Shown here one piece after another: positions 23,564 through 34,034 of a stretch of 64,000 bases of DNA. Every line of letters begins with the position of its first letter. Positions within the stretch are counted from its first letter, which is position 1. The position numbers and the translations under genes are program-made. The stretch covers positions 620,001 through 684,000 of the forward strand of contig MARA01000018.1 in assembly GCA_001792895.1 (NCBI GenBank), given 5' to 3'. Under the pieces are notes generated by a model. The model worked only from the letters and a program-made list of their open reading frames with translations. It had not been told where the DNA came from and made no database searches. This stretch comes from Lentinus brumalis (lineage: Eukaryota > Basidiomycota > Agaricomycetes > Polyporales > Polyporaceae).

Positions 23564-26500
23564 ATGTCTTCCGTGAAGGTCGGATCCGACGACTCTGTGC
23601 GGGTTCCGAAGCTCGAGGTGGGCGGCGGCAACTGGGTGCTGTACAAGGCTCGGTTGGTGTGGGCAGCGGACGCGAAGGGAGTGGCGGGGCACCTCGACGG
23701 TACGTCGCAGGAGCCCGCAGCGCCGTCGGGCAGCACTGGGACAGGGTCCTCGGCTGCGACGAGCGCGACCACTTCAGCGTCGACCACACGCCCTCGCTCT
23801 GCATCTACGGGAGGCACAACGGCAGCGGCGGTCGGAGGGACTCCTGACCCAGCCGCGCAGGCGAAGTACGAGACGTCGCTCGCCGAATGGCGCAAGGGCG
23901 AGGCGAACGTCAAGCAACTTATCGCGAGCACGATCCCCGACTCGCTGTTCATCAAGATTCGCGATCTCCCCACCGCGCACCAGATTTGGACCGCGATCGC
24001 GAAGGAGTTCGAGCGCAAGTCGCGCATGGTCTCGGTCGACCTGCGGCGCCAGCTCCAAGACACCCGGTGCAAGGACAAGGACGATGTCCGCAAGCACCTC
24101 ACCACGCTCACCGACATGCGGGAGCGTCTCGCGGCCATGGGCCACCCCCTTGCGGACGAGGACTTTTACGCTATCATCTACGGGTCCATGCCCACGTCTT
24201 ACGACCCCTATCTCTCCGCTATCTCCGCAACCCAACGTGCCTCCAGAAACGCAATGACTGCCGACGACCTCATGGAGGGTCTGCTCGAGCAGTACGAGCA
24301 TCGCAAGCTGCGTGCTCGGGATGGCAAGCCTGGCCGTGACTCGAATGACGTCGCACTGTCTGCAGACGATCGAGGCCTGCCGAAGCGCGACCGCAAGTGC
24401 CACAACTGCGGGAAGAAGGGTCACTACAAGCGCGAGTGCCGCGCGCCGGGCGGAGGGAATGCCGGAGGAAAGGCTGGCGGCGGGAAGTCGAACGAAGGTG
24501 GAAAGGAAAAGCAGAAGGACACTGCGGCTGCTGCGGACTCCAAGGAGAAGGAGCCGAGGGAGAAGCTCGAGGCGTGGCTCGTCTACACCGCGCCCGACTT
24601 CAGCGACGATGATTTGCCCTCGCTGCGGACTGTCTCTTCCTCCAACTACGACTCCGAGCGCGATGACGGCGACAGCGATGTTGGTGACTTCAGCGACATC
24701 GGTTCGGACGTTGGCGAGGTTCCTGAGGCTGGCGACGCGGCTCGGGAAGCCGCACTCCCCGAGTACACGGACGACTTCTTTGTCAGCACCGAACGCGCCC
24801 ATCTCGCCCAAGATCCCATCGTTGACGAGGAGATCATTCTCTTTGACTCCGGCGCGACCCGGCACATGTCTCCCCACCGTCATCGCTTCGAGAACTACGT
24901 CTCGATAGCACCTAAGACCATCCACGCTGCCGATCAGCACACGTTCAAGGCTATCGGCCGAGGCGACATGCATGTCGACTTACCAAATGGGAACGGCACG
25001 CGCCGTGTCCTCCTTCGTGACGTTCTCCACGCGCCCCGCATGGGCGTAACCCTGATCTCCATTGGCCGCATCACCGCTGCCGGTGCCACCGTGACCTTCA
25101 ACACTGGTGAATGTCGTGTGTCCAACCCGGGCGGCGATGTTGTCGCGGTCATCCCCCTGGTCAATGGCCTGTACCGTCTTCGTATCCCCCGCGTCGAGAC
25201 CGAGACTGCGGTGCCGGCTTTTGAGGAGGTCGGCGATGGTGAGCGTACCGTGACCCTTGACGAGCTTCACCGTGTCTTGGGGCACGTGTCGCCGCGCGTT
25301 GCGCACACCATGGTGGCGAAGGGCATGGTCGAAGGTGTCACCGTCGAGCCCTCTGGTGAGCCACTCCGTTGCGAGTCCTGCGAGGCCGGAAAGATGACGC
25401 GTAAACCTATTTCAAAGGAACGTGTTAGGCCTCGAGCGACGGAGATAGGCGGAGAGGTGCATTCAGACGTGTGGGGGCCGGCTCCGACTCAGAGCCTCGG
25501 GGGGAGACGCTATGCGAGTATGTTTACCGATGACCACAGTCGGTATACAAAGTTGTATCCTATGCGCTCGAAAAGCGAAACGCTTGGCCGGTACCGCAAG
25601 GTCCGGGCGTTCTACTTGACGCAGAAGGGGGCTCGCATCAAATGTCTTCATACGGATCGGGGCGGCGAGTATCTCAGCGACGAGTTCACGAAGCTGCTTG
25701 ATGAAGACGGGACCGTGCGCAAGCTTACGACGCACGACACGCCCGAGTACAACGGCGTCAGCGAGCGGGGCAATCGGACGATCTTCGAGAAGGTACGTGC
25801 CATGTTGCACGAGAGCGGCCTGCCCGACAACCTCTGGGCGGAGGCTGCGAATCACGCTACGTACCTGAAGAACATCACCGCAACGTCTGCGCTCGATGGC
25901 AAGACGCCTTGGGAAGTCTTCTGGGGCACGAAGCCGAACATCGCACACCTCCACCCGTGGGGCTGCGAAGTCCGTGTCCATTCCCCTGGCGGCTCAAAAC
26001 TCTCCGAGCGTGCTGTAACTGCTCGTTGGGTTGGCTTCGACGCCGAGTCCGACGCTCATCGCGTATACTGGCCCGACCGACGTACTGTGACGGTCGAGCG
26101 CAGCGTGAAATTCCCCGGCACGACAGCGGACGTCGAGGTCCGGCTCGAGGGGGAGAATGGGGAGATTAGTACTCACCAGCAGAGCGAGCCCGTGCCCTCG
26201 CCGTCTACTCCTTCCGCGTCGAAACCACCCACTTCCACACCATCCTCTACCACCCAGCCCACTCCTGCCAAAGTCGACGCGACTACGCGTGTTGACGCGC
26301 CCGATGTCCTTGGAGGTGGCTTCGAGAAGGTTGAGGAGGGTCGTCCGAAGCGTGTGCGCAAGGAGAGCGCGTACGTGAGGAGGTTGAGGTCGGGAGAAGG
26401 GACTGCGACTGGTCGTACGGGCGAGCCGGTGTTGCCGCGTGGCGTGCAAGCTGGTTCGACGCAGGCGACGATCGAGGAGATTCCGGACGAAGAGGAGCAG

Positions 26501-28135
26501 GTGGCAATGGTCAGTGAGATCGTGCAGGAAGAAAGAGTTGAGCTGGCGATGGCGGCAGCAATGGGCGAGAGCGAGTGCGTCGAGCCGACGTACCAGGAGG
26601 CCAAGAGACGCCCCGACTGGTCGAAGTGGCAAGAGGCGATTCAAGCGGAGCTTAAATCTCTTGTGGCTAACGGGACCTGGCGCGTTGTCGAACGTCCTTC
26701 TACAGGCAATGTCGTCGACTCCAAGTGGGTTCTACGGATCAAGAAGAATGCCGCGGGCGAAATCGACAAGTACAAGGCCCGTCTTGTCGCCCGCGGGTTC
26801 ACGCAGGTCTATGGGGTCGATTACTACGACACGTTCGCCCCGGTTGCAAAGCTCTCTTCATTCCGTCTCATCCTTGCTATCGCGTCTCGCAACAGCTGGG
26901 TCGCCGACGCATTCGACTTCAGCAACGCATACCTCAACTCGACCCTGGACGAGGAGGTCTACCTGGAGCAACCTCCTGACCACGAGTTTGCAGACCGGAG
27001 GCGGTATGTGCTGAAGTTGGAGAAGGCGTTGTATGGATTGAAGCAGGGTGGTCGGAAATGGTACGAGACACTCTGCGCTGCACTTGCTGACCTTGGTTTC
27101 AAACGCGCCGAGGCCGACTATGGTGTCTTCTTCCTACGCTGCGAACCCCATCTCATCATTCTCGCCGTCCACGTCGACGACTGTCTCATCACGGGCAGCT
27201 CGCGCTTGCTTATCAAGTCTTACAAGGACAAGATTGCATTGAAGTACAAGATGGCAGATCTCGGCCCTGTCTCTTGGCTACTCGGCATCAAGGTCTCGCG
27301 CGATCTTGAAGCACACACCCTGGCTCTTTCCCAACACGCATACATCGACGCCATCCTCCGACGCTTCAATTTCACGGACCTGAAGCCGATCTCGACGCCG
27401 ATGGACCCCCACATCCAGCTTTCCAAGTCGCAGTGCCCGGAGAGCGCTGCGGACGTCGCTCGCATGCGCCAGGTGCCGTACAAAGAGGCGATAGGATCGC
27501 TGATGTACGCGGCAATGGGCACGCGACCGGACATCGCGTTCGCTGTCTCGACTCTCGCTCAATACGGACAGAATCCGGGTTGGGCTCACTGGGAGGCGAC
27601 GAAGCGGATTTTCCGCTACTTGCTGGGCACGAAGGACCTCTCCTTGGTCTACGGTACAGGAGGGCAGGGGCTGGAAGGATACGTGGACGCGGATGGCGCG
27701 TCGCAGGAGCACAGGCACGCTATAACAGGGTATGTATTCCTTGTTGATGGAGGTGCCGTTTCGTGGGCTTCGAAAAAGCAGGAGCTAGTCACCTTGTCGA
27801 CCGCAGAATCCGAGTACGTCGCCGCGACGCACGCCGCCAAGGAGGCCATCTGGCTCCGACGACTCATCTCCGAGGTCTTCCGCCCGCTCTCCGATCCCAC
27901 CACGCTCCATAGCGACAACCAATCTGCTATTGCACTCACCCGCGACGGCTCGTATCACGCTCGAACGAAGCACATTGATATTCGATATCACTTCATCCGC
28001 TACTCGATCGAGGCCGGGTCTATTCGTCTTCTTTACTGCCCTACCGACGACATGACGGCCGACATCTTGACGAAGGCCCTCCCGTCCGTCAAGGTCAAGC
28101 ACTTCGCGAGCGCACTCGGACTTGCGCGCACTTGA
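23564..28135 (+). CDS. Copia Gag-Pol polyprotein
   Basis: A single 1523-residue ORF with domains in Ty1/copia order. The Gag region has retrotran_gag-like text (LAEWRKGEANVKQLI) and a zinc knuckle CHNCGKKGHYKREC near residue 280. The aspartic protease is FDSGATRHMS near 428. The GAG-pre-integrase has HRVLGH and CESCEAGKM near 565-615. Integrase catalytic D, D and E lie in HSDVWGP, HTDRGGEY and NGVSERGNR near 633, 696 and 733. Reverse transcriptase runs from WVLRIKKNAAGEIDKYKARL through YDTFAPVAK and ALYGLKQ to the catalytic VHVDDC near 1202. RNase H has YVDADGA, STAESEYVA and HSDNQSA near 1372-1450. Integrase before RT defines the copia superfamily. No frameshift between Gag and Pol. I start at MSSVKVGSDD, 69 nt after the LTR. 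Confidence 0.97.
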   Translation: MSSVKVGSDDSVRVPKLEVGGGNWVLYKARLVWAADAKGVAGHLDGTSQEPAAPSGSTGTGSSAATSATTSASTTRPRSASTGGTTAAAVGGTPDPAAQAKYETSLAEWRKGEANVKQLIASTIPDSLFIKIRDLPTAHQIWTAIAKEFERKSRMVSVDLRRQLQDTRCKDKDDVRKHLTTLTDMRERLAAMGHPLADEDFYAIIYGSMPTSYDPYLSAISATQRASRNAMTADDLMEGLLEQYEHRKLRARDGKPGRDSNDVALSADDRGLPKRDRKCHNCGKKGHYKRECRAPGGGNAGGKAGGGKSNEGGKEKQKDTAAAADSKEKEPREKLEAWLVYTAPDFSDDDLPSLRTVSSSNYDSERDDGDSDVGDFSDIGSDVGEVPEAGDAAREAALPEYTDDFFVSTERAHLAQDPIVDEEIILFDSGATRHMSPHRHRFENYVSIAPKTIHAADQHTFKAIGRGDMHVDLPNGNGTRRVLLRDVLHAPRMGVTLISIGRITAAGATVTFNTGECRVSNPGGDVVAVIPLVNGLYRLRIPRVETETAVPAFEEVGDGERTVTLDELHRVLGHVSPRVAHTMVAKGMVEGVTVEPSGEPLRCESCEAGKMTRKPISKERVRPRATEIGGEVHSDVWGPAPTQSLGGRRYASMFTDDHSRYTKLYPMRSKSETLGRYRKVRAFYLTQKGARIKCLHTDRGGEYLSDEFTKLLDEDGTVRKLTTHDTPEYNGVSERGNRTIFEKVRAMLHESGLPDNLWAEAANHATYLKNITATSALDGKTPWEVFWGTKPNIAHLHPWGCEVRVHSPGGSKLSERAVTARWVGFDAESDAHRVYWPDRRTVTVERSVKFPGTTADVEVRLEGENGEISTHQQSEPVPSPSTPSASKPPTSTPSSTTQPTPAKVDATTRVDAPDVLGGGFEKVEEGRPKRVRKESAYVRRLRSGEGTATGRTGEPVLPRGVQAGSTQATIEEIPDEEEQVAMVSEIVQEERVELAMAAAMGESECVEPTYQEAKRRPDWSKWQEAIQAELKSLVANGTWRVVERPSTGNVVDSKWVLRIKKNAAGEIDKYKARLVARGFTQVYGVDYYDTFAPVAKLSSFRLILAIASRNSWVADAFDFSNAYLNSTLDEEVYLEQPPDHEFADRRRYVLKLEKALYGLKQGGRKWYETLCAALADLGFKRAEADYGVFFLRCEPHLIILAVHVDDCLITGSSRLLIKSYKDKIALKYKMADLGPVSWLLGIKVSRDLEAHTLALSQHAYIDAILRRFNFTDLKPISTPMDPHIQLSKSQCPESAADVARMRQVPYKEAIGSLMYAAMGTRPDIAFAVSTLAQYGQNPGWAHWEATKRIFRYLLGTKDLSLVYGTGGQGLEGYVDADGASQEHRHAITGYVFLVDGGAVSWASKKQELVTLSTAESEYVAATHAAKEAIWLRRLISEVFRPLSDPTTLHSDNQSAIALTRDGSYHARTKHIDIRYHFIRYSIEAGSIRLLYCPTDDMTADILTKALPSVKVKHFASALGLART

Positions 28136-28142
28136 GGGGGAG
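28134..28142 (+). promoter_or_regulatory. Polypurine tract
   Basis: GAGGGGGAG lies between the Gag-Pol stop and the 3' LTR and would prime plus-strand synthesis, as in other LTR elements. Confidence 0.85.
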
Positions 28143-28512
28143 TGTTGAGGATTGGGTCTGGGCTGGGGCGGGCAAGCGCGCCCGTCCTCGTGAGGCGATC
28201 GAGGTGTCAAGGAGGAGTGGAGGGCTTGTTGCCGACGTCGTGCGCGACGTCGGGACTGCGCCCGCCCGAGGCGCTTCGTGCGTCCTTTTGTTATGAGTGT
28301 CTTACTTTTCGTTCTTGTCGCGTCCGTCTATTTAGGACTCCCGTTCGTGTATCGTCCACCTCAGTCCCGCGTACACGCGTCTGACTGAGGTGAGATCCCC
28401 CGTTGTATTCTCTCGTATCCTGTATGCTCACGCCTATGTAGTGCTTGCTTCATAGGTACCTAATACATCATTAGTCCCGCGTACACGCGTCTGACTGAGT
28501 GCTTGCTTCATA
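28143..28512 (+). repeat. 3' LTR of the copia element
   Basis: A 370-bp copy of 23125-23494. I found no mismatch on reading the two side by side. Confidence 0.96.
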
Positions 28513-28517
28513 CGCCA
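28513..28517. repeat. Target-site duplication, right copy (CGCCA)
   Basis: Matches 23120-23124. Removing the element plus one copy restores the exon-2 reading frame (GTC GCC ATC TAC GCT ATG). Confidence 0.92.
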
Positions 28518-30029
28518 TCTACGCTATGGGCGCCGGTGGTCCGCTCATTGAGGAGGCTTACCAGACTCACGTCGTGTACATGAAGCCCGCATTTGAGTCT
28601 CCGGAGCCTATCACGGAGGACAACTTCTGGAAGCACCTTGGGGAGCGCGAGTAAGTCCAGAAATCATCAACTCGTAGCCCACATGAGCGGTCTGACCGTC
28701 ATCCTTCTTGTTTATTTGTTTAGGTTTTACAACTCCTACTTGGAGTACTTCCGCGCCATCCTGCTGAAGAAAGACGTGACTGACGTGCTGGAGGAATATA
28801 TCTTCTCCTCCAAGGCCAACATCGGCGGTCCTGGTGTCAAGGATCATCCGAGGATGCTGAATCGCTGGCTGGCCGCCATCGTTCATCCGATGATCCACGT
28901 TGGCAACGGCCTTGAGTTCGGTCTCTTGGGGCTTGTCGCTGAAGGTAGGCTACAGTCTTCATGATCATCACGCGTTCTCTAAAGTTGCCTTTAGGCCTCG
29001 CACAGGCGGCTGTTCATCATGACGATGGCGAGTCTCTGACTCCACCCTCGCTCTTCCAGGTGGACTCTCCAACCTCCGCCATTGAACGTCTCACTGTGCT
29101 GCTGCCTTCGCTCTCCTTAGGCCAAGCACCCTTCTCAGCCAAGACCATCTCCGCCAACGGAGCCGACAAGAGGACCGGCGTGCACGCTTTCACGATACTC
29201 GCACGTGTCCTTGCAGACCAACGCTTCACACCGGCAAACCTAGCTCTGCCCACCAGTATGGAGGTGTCCATGTTCGAGCACGTGAACGCGCAGATCGGCG
29301 AAGCCATCGTCGAGCTCACAAACGAATGGGCCGCAGGGCTTGAGGGCGAAGGCGCGACTGCGGATGCCATCGAGAAGAAGATCGAAGAGGTCACATGGAT
29401 GGCGGCCCTCGTGTACGGCGTTGGCGGCTGGGGTGCGCGCGAGAGGGCCCCGAAGAAGCAGTTCAACGCGGACTTCTTCTAGTACGTGCCTCTCGCCTCT
29501 CTGGTAGACGCGATCCCTGATGTGCTCTTGCAGCATGCACTTGGTGACGTCCTCGATCTTCCTCCCGTCGCTCGTCGCATACCTCTCTCCCCGCTCTGCC
29601 GTCATTCTCCTGCGCAGCTACTTCGCTGTCACGCTTTCCTGGTATATTGCACGTGGCCGCGCTCCGCTTCCTATCCGCGCCTTCTACAAGGACGTCACGG
29701 CATGGCCGGTTCCCCCGGCTAGCCCGACCAACCCGGCCAAGGACACGTTCATGCCGGGCGACGCTGCTCCAAACCCGTGGTTGCCGATCGTGCAGACGAC
29801 GATCGTCCACCCTGCGGAGCATTTGTGCAAGACACAGCGTGCGCTCATGCATGATGCGACGCTGTATGGGCACCGTGCTGCCGGAGACTTTGCCGGGCTG
29901 GGCCTGGATGGCGCTGAGCTGCTTGATGGTACCCTGTTCATTCGCGTCGCGGGGCTAACGGCTGATAGGATTGGGTGGATGAAGGAGGGCCAAGAAGCAG
30001 GTGATTGGGACCGCGTCGGCTTCTACTGA

Positions 30030-31143
30030 AGATGGTGATGGAATGCGTGCGGGAGAGGCGACAGGGCTGTCTGGACCGTACGACGAAATGTGTATGATTA
30101 GCATGAAACGTGGGCAACTAGTACTAAGACAGTGTGACTACTCTGACTGACGGCAACGGAACACTGCTACGCACTTAACATGGCGACCGATACGAGATAG
30201 TCACACCCATTAATTTCCTGATCTGTCGCGGGCATCATCGCGCTTCCTAACACACGCACCTATTGCTCCTTCGTTGTGTTGTAGGCAAGCGAGGTATCAT
30301 ATGTCCTAACGTCCGATGCTATGATACTAGTACAATACGTGAAGCATCCACCATGAGTGGTCGGTCAGGACAGTACGCTTGGTAAAGGAACCGGGGTCGC
30401 GGGCTCCGGGAAATCTGCACTTCCCGGAGCCCCAGTTCATACCACGGCCCTGCGGCGAGGTGAGAAGCAATACGCTGACAGTGCCTGCCAACTCACGCGC
30501 AACACAAGCCGCAGGTCAAGCATGCAATCACTGCAGCGATCCCTTCCACAACAGCTGACGTTGATGTTAACAAGCGGACCTCCTGAGGTCCAAAGCACGC
30601 TGACCTGCGACGATGCATTCCACGCAACCGACGACGAGAGAGACCACTGTGCATATCGCGTCTGCAAGGCACGCGAAGACACCTGGAGAGGAAGCGCGTC
30701 AGCGAGGCTCCAAGACACATCAGTCGATATGTAATGGTAAACGCACCTACGATACAAGATATGATAATTCTGCGGCATGGTCAGGCCCGTCAGCAGGCTA
30801 ACGTATACATATGGGTACGTTGAGCTGAGAACGCTAACGTACCCCATTATGATACAAGAGAAGCTGGAGCCTGAGGCAAGAACGCTTGGGGATGTTGTGA
30901 AAAGGAGCTTGCATGGCTGAAAGTGGCCGCTATATATACCGTCGTGCATTCAGGACGATGACGTATCTTGCTCCTCGCGCAGTCGAACCTATACCAACCC
31001 CGGAATGAGGGTACCGGCCCGTCTCTCCGACTATGCCTTTGGGCGGATCGCCCGTCGAGGTGAAGGCGAGCGGCCTACAGCAGCGACAGACAGGACACGC
31101 CTGGATTGCATAGCGCAGTACACAGTACCACAACTGCTCGAGT
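30030..31143. other. Intergenic, no gene recognised
   Basis: About 1.1 kb between the broken questin-oxidase-like gene and the 3' end of the secreted-protein gene. ORFs on both strands at 30357-30949 overlap and have no motifs. Confidence 0.5.
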
Positions 31144-31753
31144 TCAGGCATACACGACACTGGTAGTCTCGATCCCACAGAAGAAAACCGTCCCACCGGC
31201 CTGTTGAATGGGGCGCGTAAGCAATTGGTGCATGAAGGCAGCACATACGGAACATGCCTTGCAATCGTTGAAAATCTCGATGACAGACAGGTACAGGGTG
31301 GTGTCGTCTGTTACGTTCAGGGTTGGCATCGTGAACGTTGACGGCGGGAAGCCAGGACCGACTGGGGAAGTCCACCTGCGCATGCGACGTCAGTAAGTAC
31401 ACGAGGGTGCATACGATGGAGATCGCGCGCTACTAACTGAAGTGCGGGACGACATAGCTTCCGAAGTCGGACACAAAGCTGCCGCTGGCAAGAGTGCAGG
31501 AAGTGCTCGTGACGTCTGCGGCCGTAGGAGGAGACGTGCTGAGGTAGATGTTGACGCCGTCGTAGGCAGAGAAGCAGACCTGCGTGCCGAATGGAGCCGG
31601 TTGGAACGAGAAGGGGAAGCTGTCGCCAGGTGCAATGGCTGCACCGTCGGCGGGGGCGGTGGTAGTGCCGTGGTCAGGAACTACGGTCTGCGAAGCGCAG
31701 ACACCGGCGAGGATGGTCCAGGTCGACAGGATGGCTGCAAGTGATAACTGCAT
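31144..31753 (-). CDS. Small secreted protein of a basidiomycete type
   Basis: Three minus-strand exons (31753-31438, 31361-31249, 31200-31144) give 161 residues. The second intron (48 nt) is in frame. The first 20 residues, MQLSLAAILSTWTILAGVCA, are a clear signal peptide. The mature part begins near SQTVVPDHG and carries TTAPADGAAIAPGDSFPF, a motif I associate with secreted Agaricomycete proteins of unknown function. Later text such as LYLSVIEIFND fits a beta-rich domain. The mature part has several Cys (at least five visible), so disulfides are likely. A TATAAAG box lies 42 nt upstream. Function unknown; effector-like or cell-wall roles would be guesses. Confidence 0.78.
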
Positions 31754-31794
31754 GCTGGCACTGGAGTCGTTCTGAGTAGGACTTGAGAAAGGTC

Positions 31795-31801
31795 CTTTAT
31801 A
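31795..31801 (-). promoter_or_regulatory. TATA box of the secreted-protein gene
   Basis: TATAAAG on the minus strand ends 42 nt before the ATG at 31753. The spacing would put the transcript start only a few bases from the ATG. Confidence 0.65.
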
Positions 31802-32720
31802 GCTGCGAGGGGCAGCGACTGCAAGACCTAGGCGTCATTTTCTCCGGGTCCGGCGGTCGAAGGGTGGACATGGGTCGCAGACGGTGTCACCTTCAAACGC
31901 GAGAATGAATCAGCGCAGCGTCGTCTAGTCCTTCCCAGTGTCACCACAGAACCCAATCCTTTTCCTTCGAACTACGGTGAGCGTTCACTTGAACCCGGCG
32001 CAATCCAGAACATTGCCGGACGTACAATACGTATGCTCCGAGCTGACATCCAGGTACACCAGTGCCAGATCCAATCGAGATTATTTTCGCGGTATTCCAA
32101 TCCTGTACGCCCTGTGATCATTAGGTTCCGGGCGTGCTGCAATGAACGCTCGCTGGAAACATGTACCGGGCGCAGCACGAAGGACGACTGGTACTCACCA
32201 GGTGGTGTTATGTAGCCTATAAGTACCTTCAGCAGGCCAAAGCTAACTGGCGAATTATTATAACGAGTGACGGTCGATACACCACCTAAGCAGGGTACCA
32301 ATCTCTGCTCCATCCAAGTTGACCATAAGACACGCCAGCAAGAAACCTAAGCGAACCCGGCAGTTGTCCTTCATGACTTGAAGCTCAGTCACCCTTCGAC
32401 AAAATCAAAATCAGTACTTAGTCTCTGTAGGTGTCGTTGATATTGAGCAGGTGCGCAGTTTCAGCATGAAGTCCAAGGAAGGCAGAAACAAGCAAGAAGC
32501 AGATGAGGCGCCCTAGCCCATCAGCAAAAACCCGAAACGCTCGGGACCGATTGCGCACATGGCAATCGGGTGGGCGCTCGCCAGCGCTTGCAATCGTTCG
32601 CAAGCTCAGCGCAATCCCAGAGGTCGACTGCAAGCAACGAGCACCTCGTACTCGCTTGTCGGACATCCCCGCCTGGGCAAAGGGCGAAGCATTCTAGGCC
32701 CCCATCTCAACCCTTCTCTC
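31802..32720. other. Intergenic, no gene recognised
   Basis: About 0.9 kb with only short overlapping ORFs (for example 31972-32313 minus). It ends at the TATA box at 32723. Confidence 0.5.
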
Positions 32721-32722
32721 TC

Positions 32723-32729
32723 TATAAAG
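32723..32729 (+). promoter_or_regulatory. TATA box before an intron-signal-rich locus
   Basis: TATAAAG within the pyrimidine-rich context CTCTCTCTATAAAGACTGC. It is followed by C/T-rich leader and an ATG at 32790 in a good context (CCCCATGGC). Confidence 0.6.
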
Positions 32730-32789
32730 ACTGCTTGCTGTGTCCTCTGTTCGCTCTCACACCCTCTCTTCTCCACCATCACCATCCCC

Positions 32790-33290
32790 ATGGCAGGCCC
32801 ACCACCCAACCTATGGACGGTGTATGTCGCCTGTCCACACCGTCTCGTCTGCGCATACAGAACGGTGAGTGCCTCCCAGGTAAGTGCTTCGTGATAGTAT
32901 GCCGCATTTCACATAGTTGAGGTACGTTCAATTCGCCCTTGGTCGTGCCAAGGTACGTTCAATTCGCCCTTGGTCGTGCCAAGGTACGTCTGTGCTTGAT
33001 TCAGGCTCGCTGCCCGAAGGTGAGTCCATACTATTAGTTGACTATATGCGTAGTATAACCATTCCAAAGGTCTCCCACTCCCGACTCGATGTTGCTGCCC
33101 ACTGCCGGTCACCACCCATGACCAAGTAAGTGCCCATCTCCGGATCCGCAGCCATATGTCGTCGGTCACACAGTTTTTCTAGCCTCAGCTCTACTTCCCG
33201 CCCACGAACCCATGCAAGGACCGCGTCGGCAAGACAGAGATCCTGCATATGAGCAGAGCGGTGAGTCCAGACAGGCGCATCTCTATGGAC
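32790..33290 (+). other. Possible short, intron-rich transcription unit
   Basis: After ATG 32790 (MAGPPPNLWT) there are many consensus donors in about 450 nt: GTATGT at 32822, GTGAGT at 32864, GTAAGT near 32880, GTACGT at 32922, 32953 and 32984, GTGAGT near 33020, GTAAGT near 33126 and GTGAGT near 33259. Acceptors such as GCATACAG, CACATAG, ATGCGTAG and CACACAG are interspersed. No splice combination I tried gives a recognisable protein. The locus could be a tiny multi-exon gene, an alternatively spliced non-coding RNA, or chance. Confidence 0.3.
32921..32989 (+). repeat. 31-bp tandem repeat, 2.2 copies, each with a splice-donor string
   Basis: Units 32921-32951 and 32952-32982 are identical, and a third partial begins at 32983. 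Each starts GGTACGTTCAATTCG, so the duplication multiplies an AG|GTACGT donor. Confidence 0.9.
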
Positions 33291-34034
33291 AGAGTTTCTT
33301 TCGCACTCGCTGCCACACCACATGCTCGCTCTATCTCCTTGCTCGTTATTCGTTGTACTGCTCTGATCGTACTCTCGTAGTATCCTCGTACGCCGTGGTG
33401 TATATCGCAGTAGCTATTGAAATACAGACGTTCAGATCATTGTTCGCCTATTTTGATTTCGACCAAGCATTCTGTCCCGTCTGCCGTGTCGTGGGGATGA
33501 TCTCCCTTCCCCGGCCATGCCCGGTTCTCCTTGCCAAAAGGTCCATTCGCTAGTAAGCTGGACATTCGACTCCAAGACGGACCTGCGCTTGTCGGGCTCG
33601 CAAGCGATTGCATTCGGCTGAGGGGGAGATTGCGCCGTGCGCAATGTATGGAGAGTTCTATGTATGCGCTTGCGATCCTCACGCCGCTTGCGAGCGATTG
33701 TGGTCCTCGCAAGCGCTTGCACGCGCCCGCGATCGTTTCGGGACTTTGCTGATGCCTGCAAGCGCGCCAAGTCAAAGTCGGCAGCAAGTCGGCAGTCCAA
33801 CTCGAAACTTGTGGACAACCAGGGTCATCGTGCAAGATCATTACGAAAGAGATGCTGAACTATGGATACATGCGTCAGTCTATATCAGCTATATGTGCGT
33901 GCAGTCTATGTTGATACTGTGCAGGTATCGAGAAGGAGATCTATGTACCGTACCCTTTGTGCAAAACCAAACGACGATGTGGAAACCAAGATGCCAAGAA
34001 AAATGAAGTCCCGCGTGCAACACAATTCCCAACT
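33291..34034. other. Intergenic, no gene recognised
   Basis: Between the intron-rich locus and the 3' end of the MFS gene. GC-skewed ORFs on both strands at 33432-33858 overlap and lack motifs. Confidence 0.45.

Larger units (their letters stand above)
23125..28512 (+). mobile_element. Complete Ty1/copia LTR retrotransposon
   Basis: A 5388-bp element with 370-bp LTRs, CGCCA target duplication, primer-binding site directly after the 5' LTR, one Gag-Pol ORF, and a purine tract directly before the 3' LTR. It inserted in the same orientation as the host gene, within exon 2 of a questin-oxidase-like paralogue. By eye the two LTRs show no difference over 370 bp and the 1523-codon ORF is open, so the insertion is young and the element probably autonomous. 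LTR termini read TGTTGAGG...CTTCATA, so the 3' end is TA rather than the common CA. Confidence 0.97.
22860..30029 (+). pseudogene. Questin-oxidase-like (AflY/DUF4243) paralogue split by a retrotransposon
   Basis: Coding pieces are 22860-23038, 23099-23124 joined across the element to 28518-28650, then 28724-28944, 28995-29481 and 29534-30029. The copia element sits in exon 2 within codons for HLVAIYAMGA. Apart from the element all splice sites, phases and the stop are intact. The end of exon 4 (TTC TA, then a GTACGT donor) looks like a stop if unspliced, but joins to TAC ATG in exon 5. Landmarks match the intact copy at 17171: VKWHAFFNDRGFHN, HASHHLVA, EYIFSSKANI, HPMIHVGNGLEFGLLGL and NPWLPIVQTTIVHPAEHL. 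The copies share intron positions but are clearly diverged, so the duplication is old and the disruption recent. Unless the whole element is spliced out, no full-length protein can be made. Confidence 0.92.

Noticed and set aside
23774..24973. 399-codon minus-strand ORF inside the copia Gag region
   Set aside because: Antisense to Gag, with no independent domain.
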